From positions 62,001-126,000 of the forward strand of contig JAERTE010000117.1 of assembly GCA_016845145.1 (NCBI GenBank): a stretch of DNA of 64,000 nt. The letters run 5' to 3'. Position numbers and translations under genes: made by a program. This DNA comes from Rhodospirillaceae bacterium. Its GTDB lineage: Bacteria; Pseudomonadota; Alphaproteobacteria; Rhodospirillales; Casp-alpha2. Of the stretch, positions 29,495 to 38,481 are shown in pieces; the stretch's first letter is position 1, and each line of letters begins with the position of its first letter. Below the pieces are notes generated by a model. That model was not told the DNA's origin. It searched no databases and was given only the letters and a program-made list of their open reading frames with translations.

Positions 29495-30322
29495 ATGCGT
29501 AATCTTTGGCTCACTGCCAGCCTCGACATCACCGAATCGCTGCGCGCGCGTTGGTTTCTGGTCTACACCCTGGTGTTCGGCCTCGTGATGGTGCTGTTGT
29601 TGGTATCGGGGCTGACGGAATCCCGGGTCATGGGCTTCACCGGCTTATCGCGGACGCTCATTACCTATATTCAGATTTGCATGGCGATCTTGCCGATATT
29701 CATCCTGATTACCACCGTGCGCTCCGTTGCCGGCGACCGTGAGGCCGGCGTGCTGGAATATCTGCTGTCTCTACCCGTGCCCTTGGCCGCGTGGTATTGG
29801 GGCAAGTTGCTGGGCCGGTTTGTCGTGGTTTTCGTACCGGTGGTCCTGGCCATGTTGGCGGCGATATTGTGGGCTGTGGCACAGGGTTTCGCGGTACCCT
29901 GGTTCGAGTTCCTGTTCAATACAGCGCTGCTGGCCGCATTGGCCTGGTGCTTTTTGGGCATCGGTATGCTGATCTCCACATTCGCCCGCTCACCCGATGT
30001 GGCGCAAGGCATGGCCTTTACGGTGTGGCTGGCGCTCTTGTTATTTCTGGATTTGATTTTACTGGGCGCCATGGTGCGCGAGCAAATGCCACATCAGGCC
30101 ATTGTCGCCATCGCGCTGGCCAACCCCATGCAGGTATTCCGCACCGCGACCATGGCCATATTCGATCCGCAGATGGTGCTGCTGGGCCCGGCGGCGCATG
30201 TTATTTTGGATGCCTTCGGGCGGATCGGTTTTGCGGTCTATGGGTTTGTCTATCCCGTGATATTCGGCGCCGTTGCCGCCGGTATCGGCTATTGGAACTT
30301 CCGGCGCGGAGATTTGGCGTGA
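29495..30322 (+). CDS. nosY: ABC transporter permease NosY
   Basis: Six-TM ABC-2 type permease; VRSVAGDREAGVLEYLLSLPVPLAAWYWGKLLGR; nos context. Confidence 0.9.
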   Translation: MRNLWLTASLDITESLRARWFLVYTLVFGLVMVLLLVSGLTESRVMGFTGLSRTLITYIQICMAILPIFILITTVRSVAGDREAGVLEYLLSLPVPLAAWYWGKLLGRFVVVFVPVVLAMLAAILWAVAQGFAVPWFEFLFNTALLAALAWCFLGIGMLISTFARSPDVAQGMAFTVWLALLLFLDLILLGAMVREQMPHQAIVAIALANPMQVFRTATMAIFDPQMVLLGPAAHVILDAFGRIGFAVYGFVYPVIFGAVAAGIGYWNFRRGDLA

Positions 30323-30957
30323 GGGCGCTCGCTTTGGCATTGGCAGTGGTCTTGATTGCAATTCCAGCGTACGGGGAAGACCTGGAAAACGGCGAAGAGA
30401 TTTACGAGGTTTGCGCCGCGTGCCACGGGCCTTACGGTCAGGGCGGTGGCGGCGGAGTATATCCAAGATTGGCGGGCATGGACGCCGAATACCTGGCCGA
30501 CCAGATGGAGGCCTTCAAAAGCCGGGAGCGCGAAAATATTCCCATGCTGCCCTACGCCACAGAGCGTGAATTGCCCGAAGAGGACGTGGAAGATGTCGCC
30601 GCCTACCTCATGCAGATCAAGCTCGCCAAACACCTGCCGCCCATCGATGTTCCCATGGATGCATTGGAGCGTCTGAACCAAGCGAAGAAGGTGTTGAATA
30701 TCCCCCTCGCACCGGGCGACCAGGCCAACGGCAAGAAATTCTACGACACCTCTTGCGCCCGATGCCACGGAACTCAGGGTGAAGGCACGGCTCGCGGCCC
30801 GTTACTGGCTGGTCAACACATCAAATACCTGAAGAAACAGATCGAACGGTTTGTCGACGGACAGCGCAAACACATGAAAACGAAACGCGATTTCGTCGAC
30901 CGTCCAGCCACGGATATCACCGATCTTTGGGCCTATCTCTCGACGCTGGACGATTAA
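30319..30957 (+). CDS. Diheme cytochrome c (c4/c553-like), last gene of nos cluster
   Basis: GTG start overlapping nosY; signal peptide; CAACH and CARCH. Confidence 0.88.
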   Translation: MRALALALAVVLIAIPAYGEDLENGEEIYEVCAACHGPYGQGGGGGVYPRLAGMDAEYLADQMEAFKSRERENIPMLPYATERELPEEDVEDVAAYLMQIKLAKHLPPIDVPMDALERLNQAKKVLNIPLAPGDQANGKKFYDTSCARCHGTQGEGTARGPLLAGQHIKYLKKQIERFVDGQRKHMKTKRDFVDRPATDITDLWAYLSTLDD

Positions 30958-31402
30958 TTCCGTAGCGGCGCCGTGCCTCGGCGGCAAACGCGTCGATCAC
31001 GCGGGTTTCCAGGCCCGACGCAAACAACCCCGCAAGCACATCGACCACCCCGGAGCGGAAAGCCTGTAATATCTCGAATGTAACCGCGCACGATCCCGGC
31101 ACCGGCTCATCGAAGCGCCAAATAATCTGCAGCCGCTCAAACGGATGATCTTCAGAAATGATCTCGATGCTTGCCGGGGGAGAGAACGCGGCCTCGGTAA
31201 TGAACCGTGTGCGAAATCCCTGCCAACCGAATACGTTGTCGACAACCAGCTTCACACCGCCACCGTCCAGCGCATGGGTTTCAAGTATGCGCGCGGCGCG
31301 GCAAAATGGCAGAAACGTGGGGTAACTTTCGATATCGGCGGCCAAGTCGAAAAGCTGTCGGCGAGTAAACCCTACCAGGGTTTCCTCAACTTGCGCCTTC
31401 AT
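30917..31402 (-). CDS. RatA/COQ10-type SRPBCC family protein
   Basis: FTRRQLFDLAADIESYPTFLPFCRAARIL...FDEPVPGSCAVTFEILQAFRSGVVDVLAG. Start at MKAQVEET. Confidence 0.85.
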   Translation of the reverse strand: MKAQVEETLVGFTRRQLFDLAADIESYPTFLPFCRAARILETHALDGGGVKLVVDNVFGWQGFRTRFITEAAFSPPASIEIISEDHPFERLQIIWRFDEPVPGSCAVTFEILQAFRSGVVDVLAGLFASGLETRVIDAFAAEARRRYGINRPASRDRPKDR

Positions 31403-32352
31403 AAGCCCTTCGTCGCTATCGCGACAACCAGCCACAGCGTTCCGACCGCGTGCGAAGCGAGTGTCATCTCAATGCCCTTGCGCAGCTGCACCGCGTCTTC
31501 TCCCGGCTCGGCAATGCCACCACCGGCGATAAACGCCCCGCCCGCAATCAATGCCGGCACGATCACCGCCCAAACCGGCAAAACGCCCACATAGACAGCT
31601 CCCGCCGTTGCCGCCAACGCGGCAATCTGCAACGCGATGTACAACAGCCGCCCGCCGCCCTTGCCCAGTTGCACGATCAACGTGCGGCGTCCCGATTTGC
31701 CATCGGCTTCCATATCAGGCACTTCGTTGATGACCAGGATTGACGTCACCCACAGACCCACGGGCAACGACAGTATAAACAGCTCCGTGGTGAGCGCGCC
31801 GCTTTGCAGCCACGCCGCCCCCATGACGGGCAGCACCCCGAACGCAATGCCGACCGCCGCCTCACCCAAGCCACGCCCGCTCAGCCGTACGGGTGGCGCA
31901 GAATAGAGTACGCCCAGGCCAATGCCGATCAGACCGAAGCCGATCACCATCATGCCCTTCACAATGGCCAGCCCCACACCGGCAACAGCGCCCATGGCCA
32001 ACAGCAGCAGTGCCCAGCGGGTCATCTGCTCAACACTGAGCACGCCGTTCTGGATAAACCGCGATCCGCCGGTGAACGGATAGATGCGGCCCTCGTTGAT
32101 GCCGTCATTGCCGGTAGCTTCGTCATAGACGTCGTTGATCACATTGGCGCCGGCATGGACGAAAACCGTCGCGGCAAGGGCCAACAGGAACACCTCGGCG
32201 TCGACGCTACCGACCAAAGCGAAACCGGCCGCCGTCCCCAGCAACACCGGTAACACCGACGCGGTCAGAAACTTGGGCCGCGTGGCCAAGAGATAACGCT
32301 TGATCACTCGGCCTGGTGACCGGCCCCCGAGTGCGGCAATGCTTGGTTCCAT
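31399..32352 (-). CDS. UbiA-family prenyltransferase (MenA-like)
   Basis: Polytopic; HAGANVINDVYDEATGNDGINEGRIYPFTGGSRFIQNG and NEVPDMEADGKSGRRTLIV. Confidence 0.87.
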   Translation of the reverse strand: MEPSIAALGGRSPGRVIKRYLLATRPKFLTASVLPVLLGTAAGFALVGSVDAEVFLLALAATVFVHAGANVINDVYDEATGNDGINEGRIYPFTGGSRFIQNGVLSVEQMTRWALLLLAMGAVAGVGLAIVKGMMVIGFGLIGIGLGVLYSAPPVRLSGRGLGEAAVGIAFGVLPVMGAAWLQSGALTTELFILSLPVGLWVTSILVINEVPDMEADGKSGRRTLIVQLGKGGGRLLYIALQIAALAATAGAVYVGVLPVWAVIVPALIAGGAFIAGGGIAEPGEDAVQLRKGIEMTLASHAVGTLWLVVAIATKGL

Positions 32353-32540
32353 GGTTCTGTATTTGGCTCCCGATTTTTCGAAACGGTAGCACGCAATCGG
32401 ACTGCGTGGAAACGCCGGGGTTGGCGAAACATCGGCATGATCGTTGAAAAACCCAGGTCTGCCTTGATTTTGGCAAGGTCAAACACGGCACGTTTTTGAT
32501 ATGATTTCCGCTACGTGACGAACATCAGGTAGGTAACACG

Positions 32541-34049
32541 ATGGGCATTCAATGGAACGCCCCAAGGCGTTTGCGCGCAATCATTGTTGCGCTGGCTTTG
32601 TCGTGTCCGGTTTCTTCCGCTGATGCCGCCGGGCGCGATAGCGACGTCATGGTGCTGCGCAATGGCGACCTGCACGTCGGTCGTGTGGCGCAAGAGACCT
32701 TCACCATGCAAGCACCCTACGGGGTTGTCGATGTGCCGCTCAGCCATATCGCCCGATTGATCCTGCCCAAAGGCAAAGCCACAGACAGCACCCTGGTCAC
32801 GGTGCACGAGGAGCGGATATCGGGTCCCCTGTCGCAAACAGAGCTGTTTATCATGCGCGGCGTACTCGGCGCGTCGCTGTCGGTCGATGTTGCCGATATG
32901 GCCCGCGTCGCCTTCGCCCCCTTTCCCATTGGCCCGAAACTGGATGGTGGTGCCGATGTGGTGGTTCTGCGGAGCGGCGACCGACTGCGCGGGCAGGTCA
33001 TTACCGGTGACTACATGATCAAGGGCGAGACGGGGTTACGGTTGCTTCCGCGTGGGCGTATCAAATTCCTGGATTTGGATTCCGGAGAAGATGGTGCCGG
33101 TACGGTTGCCCAGGCGACTCTTCGCTCTGAATCGGAGCTCGAGATCGGCACGCTGCTCAATCCGTCGGTGGTTTTTCATAGCCAGTACGGCGCGATTCTA
33201 ACGCTTGATATGGGCATGATCAGTTCCCTGGCTTTCGATGCGCTGCCCGCCGACGCCTATGATGGCGTCCGCATATCGAAAGGTTTGGCCCGAGGTCAGC
33301 GAGCCCCTGCCCCTGTGCAAGATCTGCTCACGGATGAAAGTCCGGGCCCGCTGATGGCGGTGGTACGGCCCAAGCCGTTCCGCCGGGGCGACCTGCAAGG
33401 CGATGGTGATGGTGATGAGCGTCCGGCGCAATCGGTGACATTGCCCGGGCCCTTTGCCATCGGTGTCTATCCCATCACGTTCGCTCAATTCGACCGATTT
33501 TGCGCCGCAACCGGTTGCCGCCCTCCCGCTGACGAAGGGTGGGGACGCGGCGACCGGCCGGTGATCAATGTTTCATGGGAGGATGCCACGGCCTACACCA
33601 AATGGCTCAGCGATGAGACCGGACAGACCTACCGATTGCCGAGCGATGCAGAGTGGGAATTCGCCGCACGCGCCGGCACGGGGACACGGTTTTGGTGGGG
33701 AAACGCCAACGCACCGGGCCGCGCCAACTGCTCCACCTGTGGCAGCCTGTGGGATGGCGAGAAAACCGCCCCCGTGGGCCGCTTCCCACCCAACCCGTTT
33801 GGGCTCTATGACATGGCCGGCAACGTGTGGGAGTGGACGGCGGATTGTTATCACGACACACTCAAAGATGCGCCATCGGATGGCGGCGTCCGCGACAAAC
33901 CCGGCTGCGGCAAGCGCGTGATTCGCGGTGGCGCATGGAGCTTCCCGCCCAAGGAAATGCGATCCGCCAACCGCTGGCGGGATTTCCCCTCGCGTCATAG
34001 CGACGATACCGGCATTCGACTGGTCCGTGAGCTCGAGGCGGCGCGCTAA
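32541..34049 (+). CDS. SUMF1/FGE-sulfatase-fold protein with N-terminal repeats
   Basis: C-terminal FAIGVYPITFAQFDRFCAATGCRPPADEGWGRGDRPVINVSWEDATAYTKWLS...YDMAGNVWEWTADCY...RGGAW; N-terminal DVMVLRNGDLHVGRV / DVVVLRSGDRLRGQV repeats. Confidence 0.87.
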   Translation: MGIQWNAPRRLRAIIVALALSCPVSSADAAGRDSDVMVLRNGDLHVGRVAQETFTMQAPYGVVDVPLSHIARLILPKGKATDSTLVTVHEERISGPLSQTELFIMRGVLGASLSVDVADMARVAFAPFPIGPKLDGGADVVVLRSGDRLRGQVITGDYMIKGETGLRLLPRGRIKFLDLDSGEDGAGTVAQATLRSESELEIGTLLNPSVVFHSQYGAILTLDMGMISSLAFDALPADAYDGVRISKGLARGQRAPAPVQDLLTDESPGPLMAVVRPKPFRRGDLQGDGDGDERPAQSVTLPGPFAIGVYPITFAQFDRFCAATGCRPPADEGWGRGDRPVINVSWEDATAYTKWLSDETGQTYRLPSDAEWEFAARAGTGTRFWWGNANAPGRANCSTCGSLWDGEKTAPVGRFPPNPFGLYDMAGNVWEWTADCYHDTLKDAPSDGGVRDKPGCGKRVIRGGAWSFPPKEMRSANRWRDFPSRHSDDTGIRLVRELEAAR

Positions 34050-34124
34050 CAGGCGTTGCGCCCCAAATCCGCGCCAAGTACTGTGCCTCGCGCAGGACAT
34101 AACAGACATTCACGGGAGCAGATC

Positions 34125-35138
34125 ATGCGGGCTTGGGAAATCATATCCGATGGCGGCGTTGACGCATTGGCCTTGAACGAAAGGCCAGACCTCGAACCCG
34201 GCCCCGGTCAGGTATTGATGAAAATCCACGCGTCATCCATCAACTACCGCGACCTCACAACCATCGAAGATCCGGTTAGCCGCAAACTCCCCTTCCCGAC
34301 CGTCCCGAATTCAGACGCCGCCGGCGAGATCGTCGCGCTCGGCGCGGGCGTCGAGGGGATGGCTGTCGGAGACCGCGTCGCCAGTTGTTTTTTCGAAGAC
34401 TGGCCCGCCGGTCCCATATCCGCCGCCATCATGAACACGGCGCTGGGCGGCGCGCGCCAGGGCGTATTGGCCGAACATGTGGTGCTGAATGCGGGTGGCG
34501 TGATTCCAATCCCGCCGCATCTGTCGTGGCGCCAAGCCGCGACCCTGCCTTGCGCGGCCCTGACAGCGTGGCACGCCTTAAACCAGCCGCACCCTGTCCG
34601 CCCCGGCGAGACCGTATTGCTGTTGGGTACAGGCGGCGTTTCGGTATTTGCTCAACAGTTCTGCAATATAATGGGCGCACGCACCATCGTCACGTCGTCC
34701 AGCGATGCCAAGCTCGCGCGCATGCGCACCTTGGGTGCCGCCGAAACCATCAACTACCGGAACAATCCCGACTGGGAACGCGACGCGCGGCAGTTGACGC
34801 GCGGCATCGGTGTCGACCGGGTTGTCGAGGTCGGCGGTCCGGGGACACTGCAAAAATCCATCTCGGCCACCCGTGTCGGCGGGCACGTCGCCCTGATCGG
34901 TATCCTGTCAGGCGTTGCCGGCACCGTGTCACCCACTGATATCATGCGAAAATCGATTACCGTGCGCGGGATTTACGTGGGTTCGCGGCAGATGTTTTCA
35001 GAAATGAATGCCGCCATCGCTCATCACAGGCTGGATCCCGTCATCGACGAGAGCTTCGCCTTCGAAGATGCGCGAACAGCGTATCATCGCATGCGCGAAG
35101 CGGCGCATTTCGGCAAGTTGGTTATCGATGTCAGCTAA
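34125..35138 (+). CDS. NAD(P)-dependent alcohol dehydrogenase, MDR family
   Basis: PNSDAAGEIVALGAGVEGMAVGDRV; LLGTGGVSVFAQQF; start at MRAWEIISDGG. Confidence 0.88.
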   Translation: MRAWEIISDGGVDALALNERPDLEPGPGQVLMKIHASSINYRDLTTIEDPVSRKLPFPTVPNSDAAGEIVALGAGVEGMAVGDRVASCFFEDWPAGPISAAIMNTALGGARQGVLAEHVVLNAGGVIPIPPHLSWRQAATLPCAALTAWHALNQPHPVRPGETVLLLGTGGVSVFAQQFCNIMGARTIVTSSSDAKLARMRTLGAAETINYRNNPDWERDARQLTRGIGVDRVVEVGGPGTLQKSISATRVGGHVALIGILSGVAGTVSPTDIMRKSITVRGIYVGSRQMFSEMNAAIAHHRLDPVIDESFAFEDARTAYHRMREAAHFGKLVIDVS

Positions 35139-35150
35139 GCCCCCGTTCGG

Positions 35151-35879
35151 TCAGCGTGGCCGCGTGTTCAGCGTCGCCAGCGTATAACCCGCTAAATCCG
35201 CGGCGGCATCCGCCTGCAAGTCGAGACCCGTCGCCATATAACGTTTAACGGCGCGGATTTGCGCAACGTCGTAGGTTTTCATTTGAGCCAACAAGGCGTC
35301 AACAGTGCCCTCCAAACCGTCCGCTGCAACGACTTGCCCGACGAGGCCGATAGCCAGCGCATGCCCGGCGTCGATTCCTGCCGTGGAATAGATCATGCCG
35401 GCCAGGGCTTTCGGCGACACCTTGGACAGCGCCGACATGGCCAGCGTCGGCGCCACACCGTGGTTCATTTCCGGCAACGAAAACCGCGCATGCTCGGATG
35501 CAATGGCGACATCCGCACCACCGGCCAATGCGCAGCCAAACCCGATCGCGCGCCCCTGTACGATGCTGATGATCGGTGCCGGGCAATCGCGGAATGCTTT
35601 GTAGACCGCCAGAATACGCGCCATCACCCGGTCGTGCAGTTGATAAGCCGACGGCGGGCCCGATTTTCTTTTCGGCGTCGGGCGTTCGCGGCCCTGGCAG
35701 AAATCTGTCCCCCGTCCGCGCAAAACAACGGCGCGCAGATCATCCTCGCCGGCAAGGCCATGCATGATATTCGTCAGCCGTGTCAGCATGGCATCGTTGA
35801 TCGCATTGCCGGCGCGCGGACGGTTCAATGTGACATAAGCAATGGCGCCTTTGCGCTCGAACAAAATCTGCTGTGCCAT
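35151..35879 (-). CDS. Enoyl-CoA hydratase/isomerase family protein
   Basis: AYVTLNRPRAGNAINDAMLTRL...IISIVQGRAIGFGCALAGGADVAIASEHARFSLPEMNHGVAP. Confidence 0.9.
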   Translation of the reverse strand: MAQQILFERKGAIAYVTLNRPRAGNAINDAMLTRLTNIMHGLAGEDDLRAVVLRGRGTDFCQGRERPTPKRKSGPPSAYQLHDRVMARILAVYKAFRDCPAPIISIVQGRAIGFGCALAGGADVAIASEHARFSLPEMNHGVAPTLAMSALSKVSPKALAGMIYSTAGIDAGHALAIGLVGQVVAADGLEGTVDALLAQMKTYDVAQIRAVKRYMATGLDLQADAAADLAGYTLATLNTRPR

Positions 35880-35903
35880 AAGGCTCTCCTTGAATGAATT
35901 CGA

Positions 35904-36683
35904 TCAGACCAGAGCCGGATAGGATCCGCCGTCGAGGTGAAGGTTCTGACCCGAGATAAACCCCGCCGAGGCGCTACACAAGAAGGCAAACGCAGCACCG
36001 AATTCTTCGGGCCTTCCCATCCGTTTGGCGGCAACCGACTGAACCTGCAGCGCGCGAGCTTGGTCATAGGTAATACCGTCCCGTTTCATCGTCGCATTGG
36101 CCATTTGGTGCTGGCGGTTGGTGTCGAAACGCTCCGGCAGCATGTTGTTGATGGTCACGTTGTGCTTGGCCACATCAAGCGACAGCGCCTTCAGCGATGC
36201 GGTCAACCCGGCCCGTGCACCTGCCGATAGCGTATGATGCGGACGCGGCGTCGTCACCATGGCGGATGTGATGTTAACGATACGCCCGAATTTGCGATTG
36301 ATCATCTCGGGCAGCACGGCGTGGATCAGCAACAAGGGCGCCACCATGTTGCCGTTCAGTGTTTGGTTCCAGTCATCGGGTTCGGTATCGAGGAACATCT
36401 TGGCGCTGGGACCGGCATTGTTGTTGAGCAGAATATCCGGCGTCGGACACGTGCCCAGCAAGGCTTCGCGTCCGGCGTCGGTTGTGACATCGGCCGCGAC
36501 GAAATCAACGGAACTACCGCCCAAAGCGGAAAGAGCGTCGGCGGCTTTTTTCAACTTCTCCGGATCGCGGCCATTGATGACGACATTGACGCCCTCGCCA
36601 GCCAAAGCCTGAGCACAAGCGAACCCAAGCCCATCGCTTGACGCACATAACAGCGCCGTGCGGCCCGATATCTCCAAATCCAT
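35904..36683 (-). CDS. SDR family oxidoreductase
   Basis: MDLEISGRTALLCASSDGLGFACAQALAGEGVNVVINGRD; LLNNNAG; SAGARAGLTASLKALSLDVAKHNVTINNMLPERFDT. Confidence 0.9.
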   Translation of the reverse strand: MDLEISGRTALLCASSDGLGFACAQALAGEGVNVVINGRDPEKLKKAADALSALGGSSVDFVAADVTTDAGREALLGTCPTPDILLNNNAGPSAKMFLDTEPDDWNQTLNGNMVAPLLLIHAVLPEMINRKFGRIVNITSAMVTTPRPHHTLSAGARAGLTASLKALSLDVAKHNVTINNMLPERFDTNRQHQMANATMKRDGITYDQARALQVQSVAAKRMGRPEEFGAAFAFLCSASAGFISGQNLHLDGGSYPALV

Positions 36684-36880
36684 GGTTTTGTTCCCTGTTC
36701 CACGTTTTCGCCGTGCGCATACTATATGCCGAACCATCCGGGTACGGGCCACATATTCCATCACACACCTTTGATGTCATAGTCGCCCCTGGAACGAAGC
36801 ATGTCGCAAATTTGCTACTTGCCCAAGTCTGAGCGGCGATACCGTCATTCATATAGTCAAGCTGCGGGGGAAGTCGCGTA

Positions 36881-38449
36881 ATGGACATGGCAGACACCAC
36901 CAAACGCCGGGGACGCTCAGCCAGGCGCCATGCCCGGCTGTCGGAGCCGGAATTGCGGGCGTCCGCCGGGCAACCCGTCTATGCCGGGGGTAGGTACCTG
37001 CCGCTTGATGAAACAGACATGCGGCGCATCCACGCCTCGGCGCTCGATGTGCTGGAAACCGTCGGCCTGAAAAAGGCCATTCCGTCTATGGTCGCGTTGG
37101 TTTCGGCCAAGGGCGGGCGGTTGACTGACGACGGACGATTGCTGTTTCCCCGCGCCCTGGTCGAGGATGTCATAGCGAGCACGCGCCGCAAGTTTACCCT
37201 GCCCGGTCAGGAATCGCGCCACGACATGGAGCTTTCCGGCACCAACGTCCATTGCGGCACCGGCGGTGCGTCACCCAATATTATTGACTTCGAGACCGGT
37301 GCCTACCGGCCCGCCACAATCACCGACCTCTACGATATTGCGCGCCTGGTGGACCGGCTGGATCATATTCGGTTCTTTTGGCGTTCTGTTGTCGCCACGG
37401 ACATGCCGTCTTCTGCCGCGCTGGATATCAATACAGCCTATGCCGCCATGATGGGTACCACCAAACCCATCGGAGTCAGTTTCACTCATGCCGATCATGT
37501 CAAAACCGCCGTCGATATGTTCGACGCGGCTCTGGGTGGCGCAGGCCAATTCCGAAAGCGGCCGTTCTGCACGATCTCGTGCTGCCACGTGGTGCCGCCG
37601 CTGACATTTGCGGAAGAGTCGTGTGAGGTGATGGAAGCCGGTATCCGCCACGGCATGCCCGTATTGGCGTTGTCCGCCGGACAAGCGGGTGCCACAGCGC
37701 CGGCGGCCTTGGCGGGCGCTGTCGTCCAAGCCGTCGCCGAGTGTTTGGCGGGGTTGGTGTTCGGCAACCTGATCGACCCCGAATGCCGCGTCATTTTCGG
37801 CACCTGGCCGTTCGTGTCGGACCTGCGCACAGGGGCCATGACCGGTGGCAGTGGAGAACAGGCCCTGTTGGCGGCTGCCGCGGCTCAGATGCACCAGTTC
37901 TACGATTTACCAGGGTCCGTTGCCGCGGGTATGACCGACGCCAAGGTGCCCGACGCGCAGTCGGGTGCCGAGAAAGCCTACACCATCACACTTGCCGCCC
38001 ACGCGGGCGCCAATATGATCAACGAAGCCGCCGGCATGCATGCCAGCCTGCTTGGCACCGCCATTGAGAGCTACGTCATGGACGACGATACATTGGGTGC
38101 CATTGGGCGCACCGTGCGGGGTATCGAGGTGACAGAGGACAGCCTTGCGTTCGGTGTCATGCAAAGCGTCTCCACCGACGGCCCTGGACACTATTTGGGC
38201 CATGAGCAAACATTGGCACGCATGCAATCCGACTACTTGTACCCCTCTATCAGTGATCGGCAGACACCGGCGGAATGGGAAGACGCGGGCGGCCAGGATA
38301 TGCGCGTGCGCGCGCGTCAAAAAACCCGCGATATACTGAGCAGCCATTACCCGGCACATGTCGATGCGCACGTGGATAACAATCTGCGCCAAAACTTTGA
38401 GATATTACTTGATGCAGACGCCATGCAGAGCGGTAATGACCGCTGGTAG
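36881..38449 (+). CDS. Trimethylamine methyltransferase (MttB) family protein, non-pyrrolysine type
   Basis: 522 aa; MELSGTNVHCGTGGASPNIIDFETGAYRPATITDLYDIARLVDRLDHIRFFWRSVVATDMP; LSAGQAGATAPAALAGAVVQAVAECLAGLVF. Confidence 0.87.
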   Translation: MDMADTTKRRGRSARRHARLSEPELRASAGQPVYAGGRYLPLDETDMRRIHASALDVLETVGLKKAIPSMVALVSAKGGRLTDDGRLLFPRALVEDVIASTRRKFTLPGQESRHDMELSGTNVHCGTGGASPNIIDFETGAYRPATITDLYDIARLVDRLDHIRFFWRSVVATDMPSSAALDINTAYAAMMGTTKPIGVSFTHADHVKTAVDMFDAALGGAGQFRKRPFCTISCCHVVPPLTFAEESCEVMEAGIRHGMPVLALSAGQAGATAPAALAGAVVQAVAECLAGLVFGNLIDPECRVIFGTWPFVSDLRTGAMTGGSGEQALLAAAAAQMHQFYDLPGSVAAGMTDAKVPDAQSGAEKAYTITLAAHAGANMINEAAGMHASLLGTAIESYVMDDDTLGAIGRTVRGIEVTEDSLAFGVMQSVSTDGPGHYLGHEQTLARMQSDYLYPSISDRQTPAEWEDAGGQDMRVRARQKTRDILSSHYPAHVDAHVDNNLRQNFEILLDADAMQSGNDRW

Positions 38450-38481
38450 GCATCTAAGGAAAACATGAAGGAACCGATCCC

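Noticed and set aside
29791-30318. N-terminal extension of the last nos cytochrome ORF (MVLGQVAGPVCRGFRTG...)
   Set aside because: It is an out-of-frame reading of nosY; the cytochrome starts at GTG 30319 followed by a proper signal peptide.
31804-32253. Plus-strand 149-aa ORF rich in Q/H/R
   Set aside because: Antisense of the UbiA-family gene; no protein-like pattern.
36881-38449. Possible pyrrolysine (amber readthrough) in the MttB-family gene
   Set aside because: The ORF is continuous, with no internal TAG needed to obtain a full-length ~520-aa protein.
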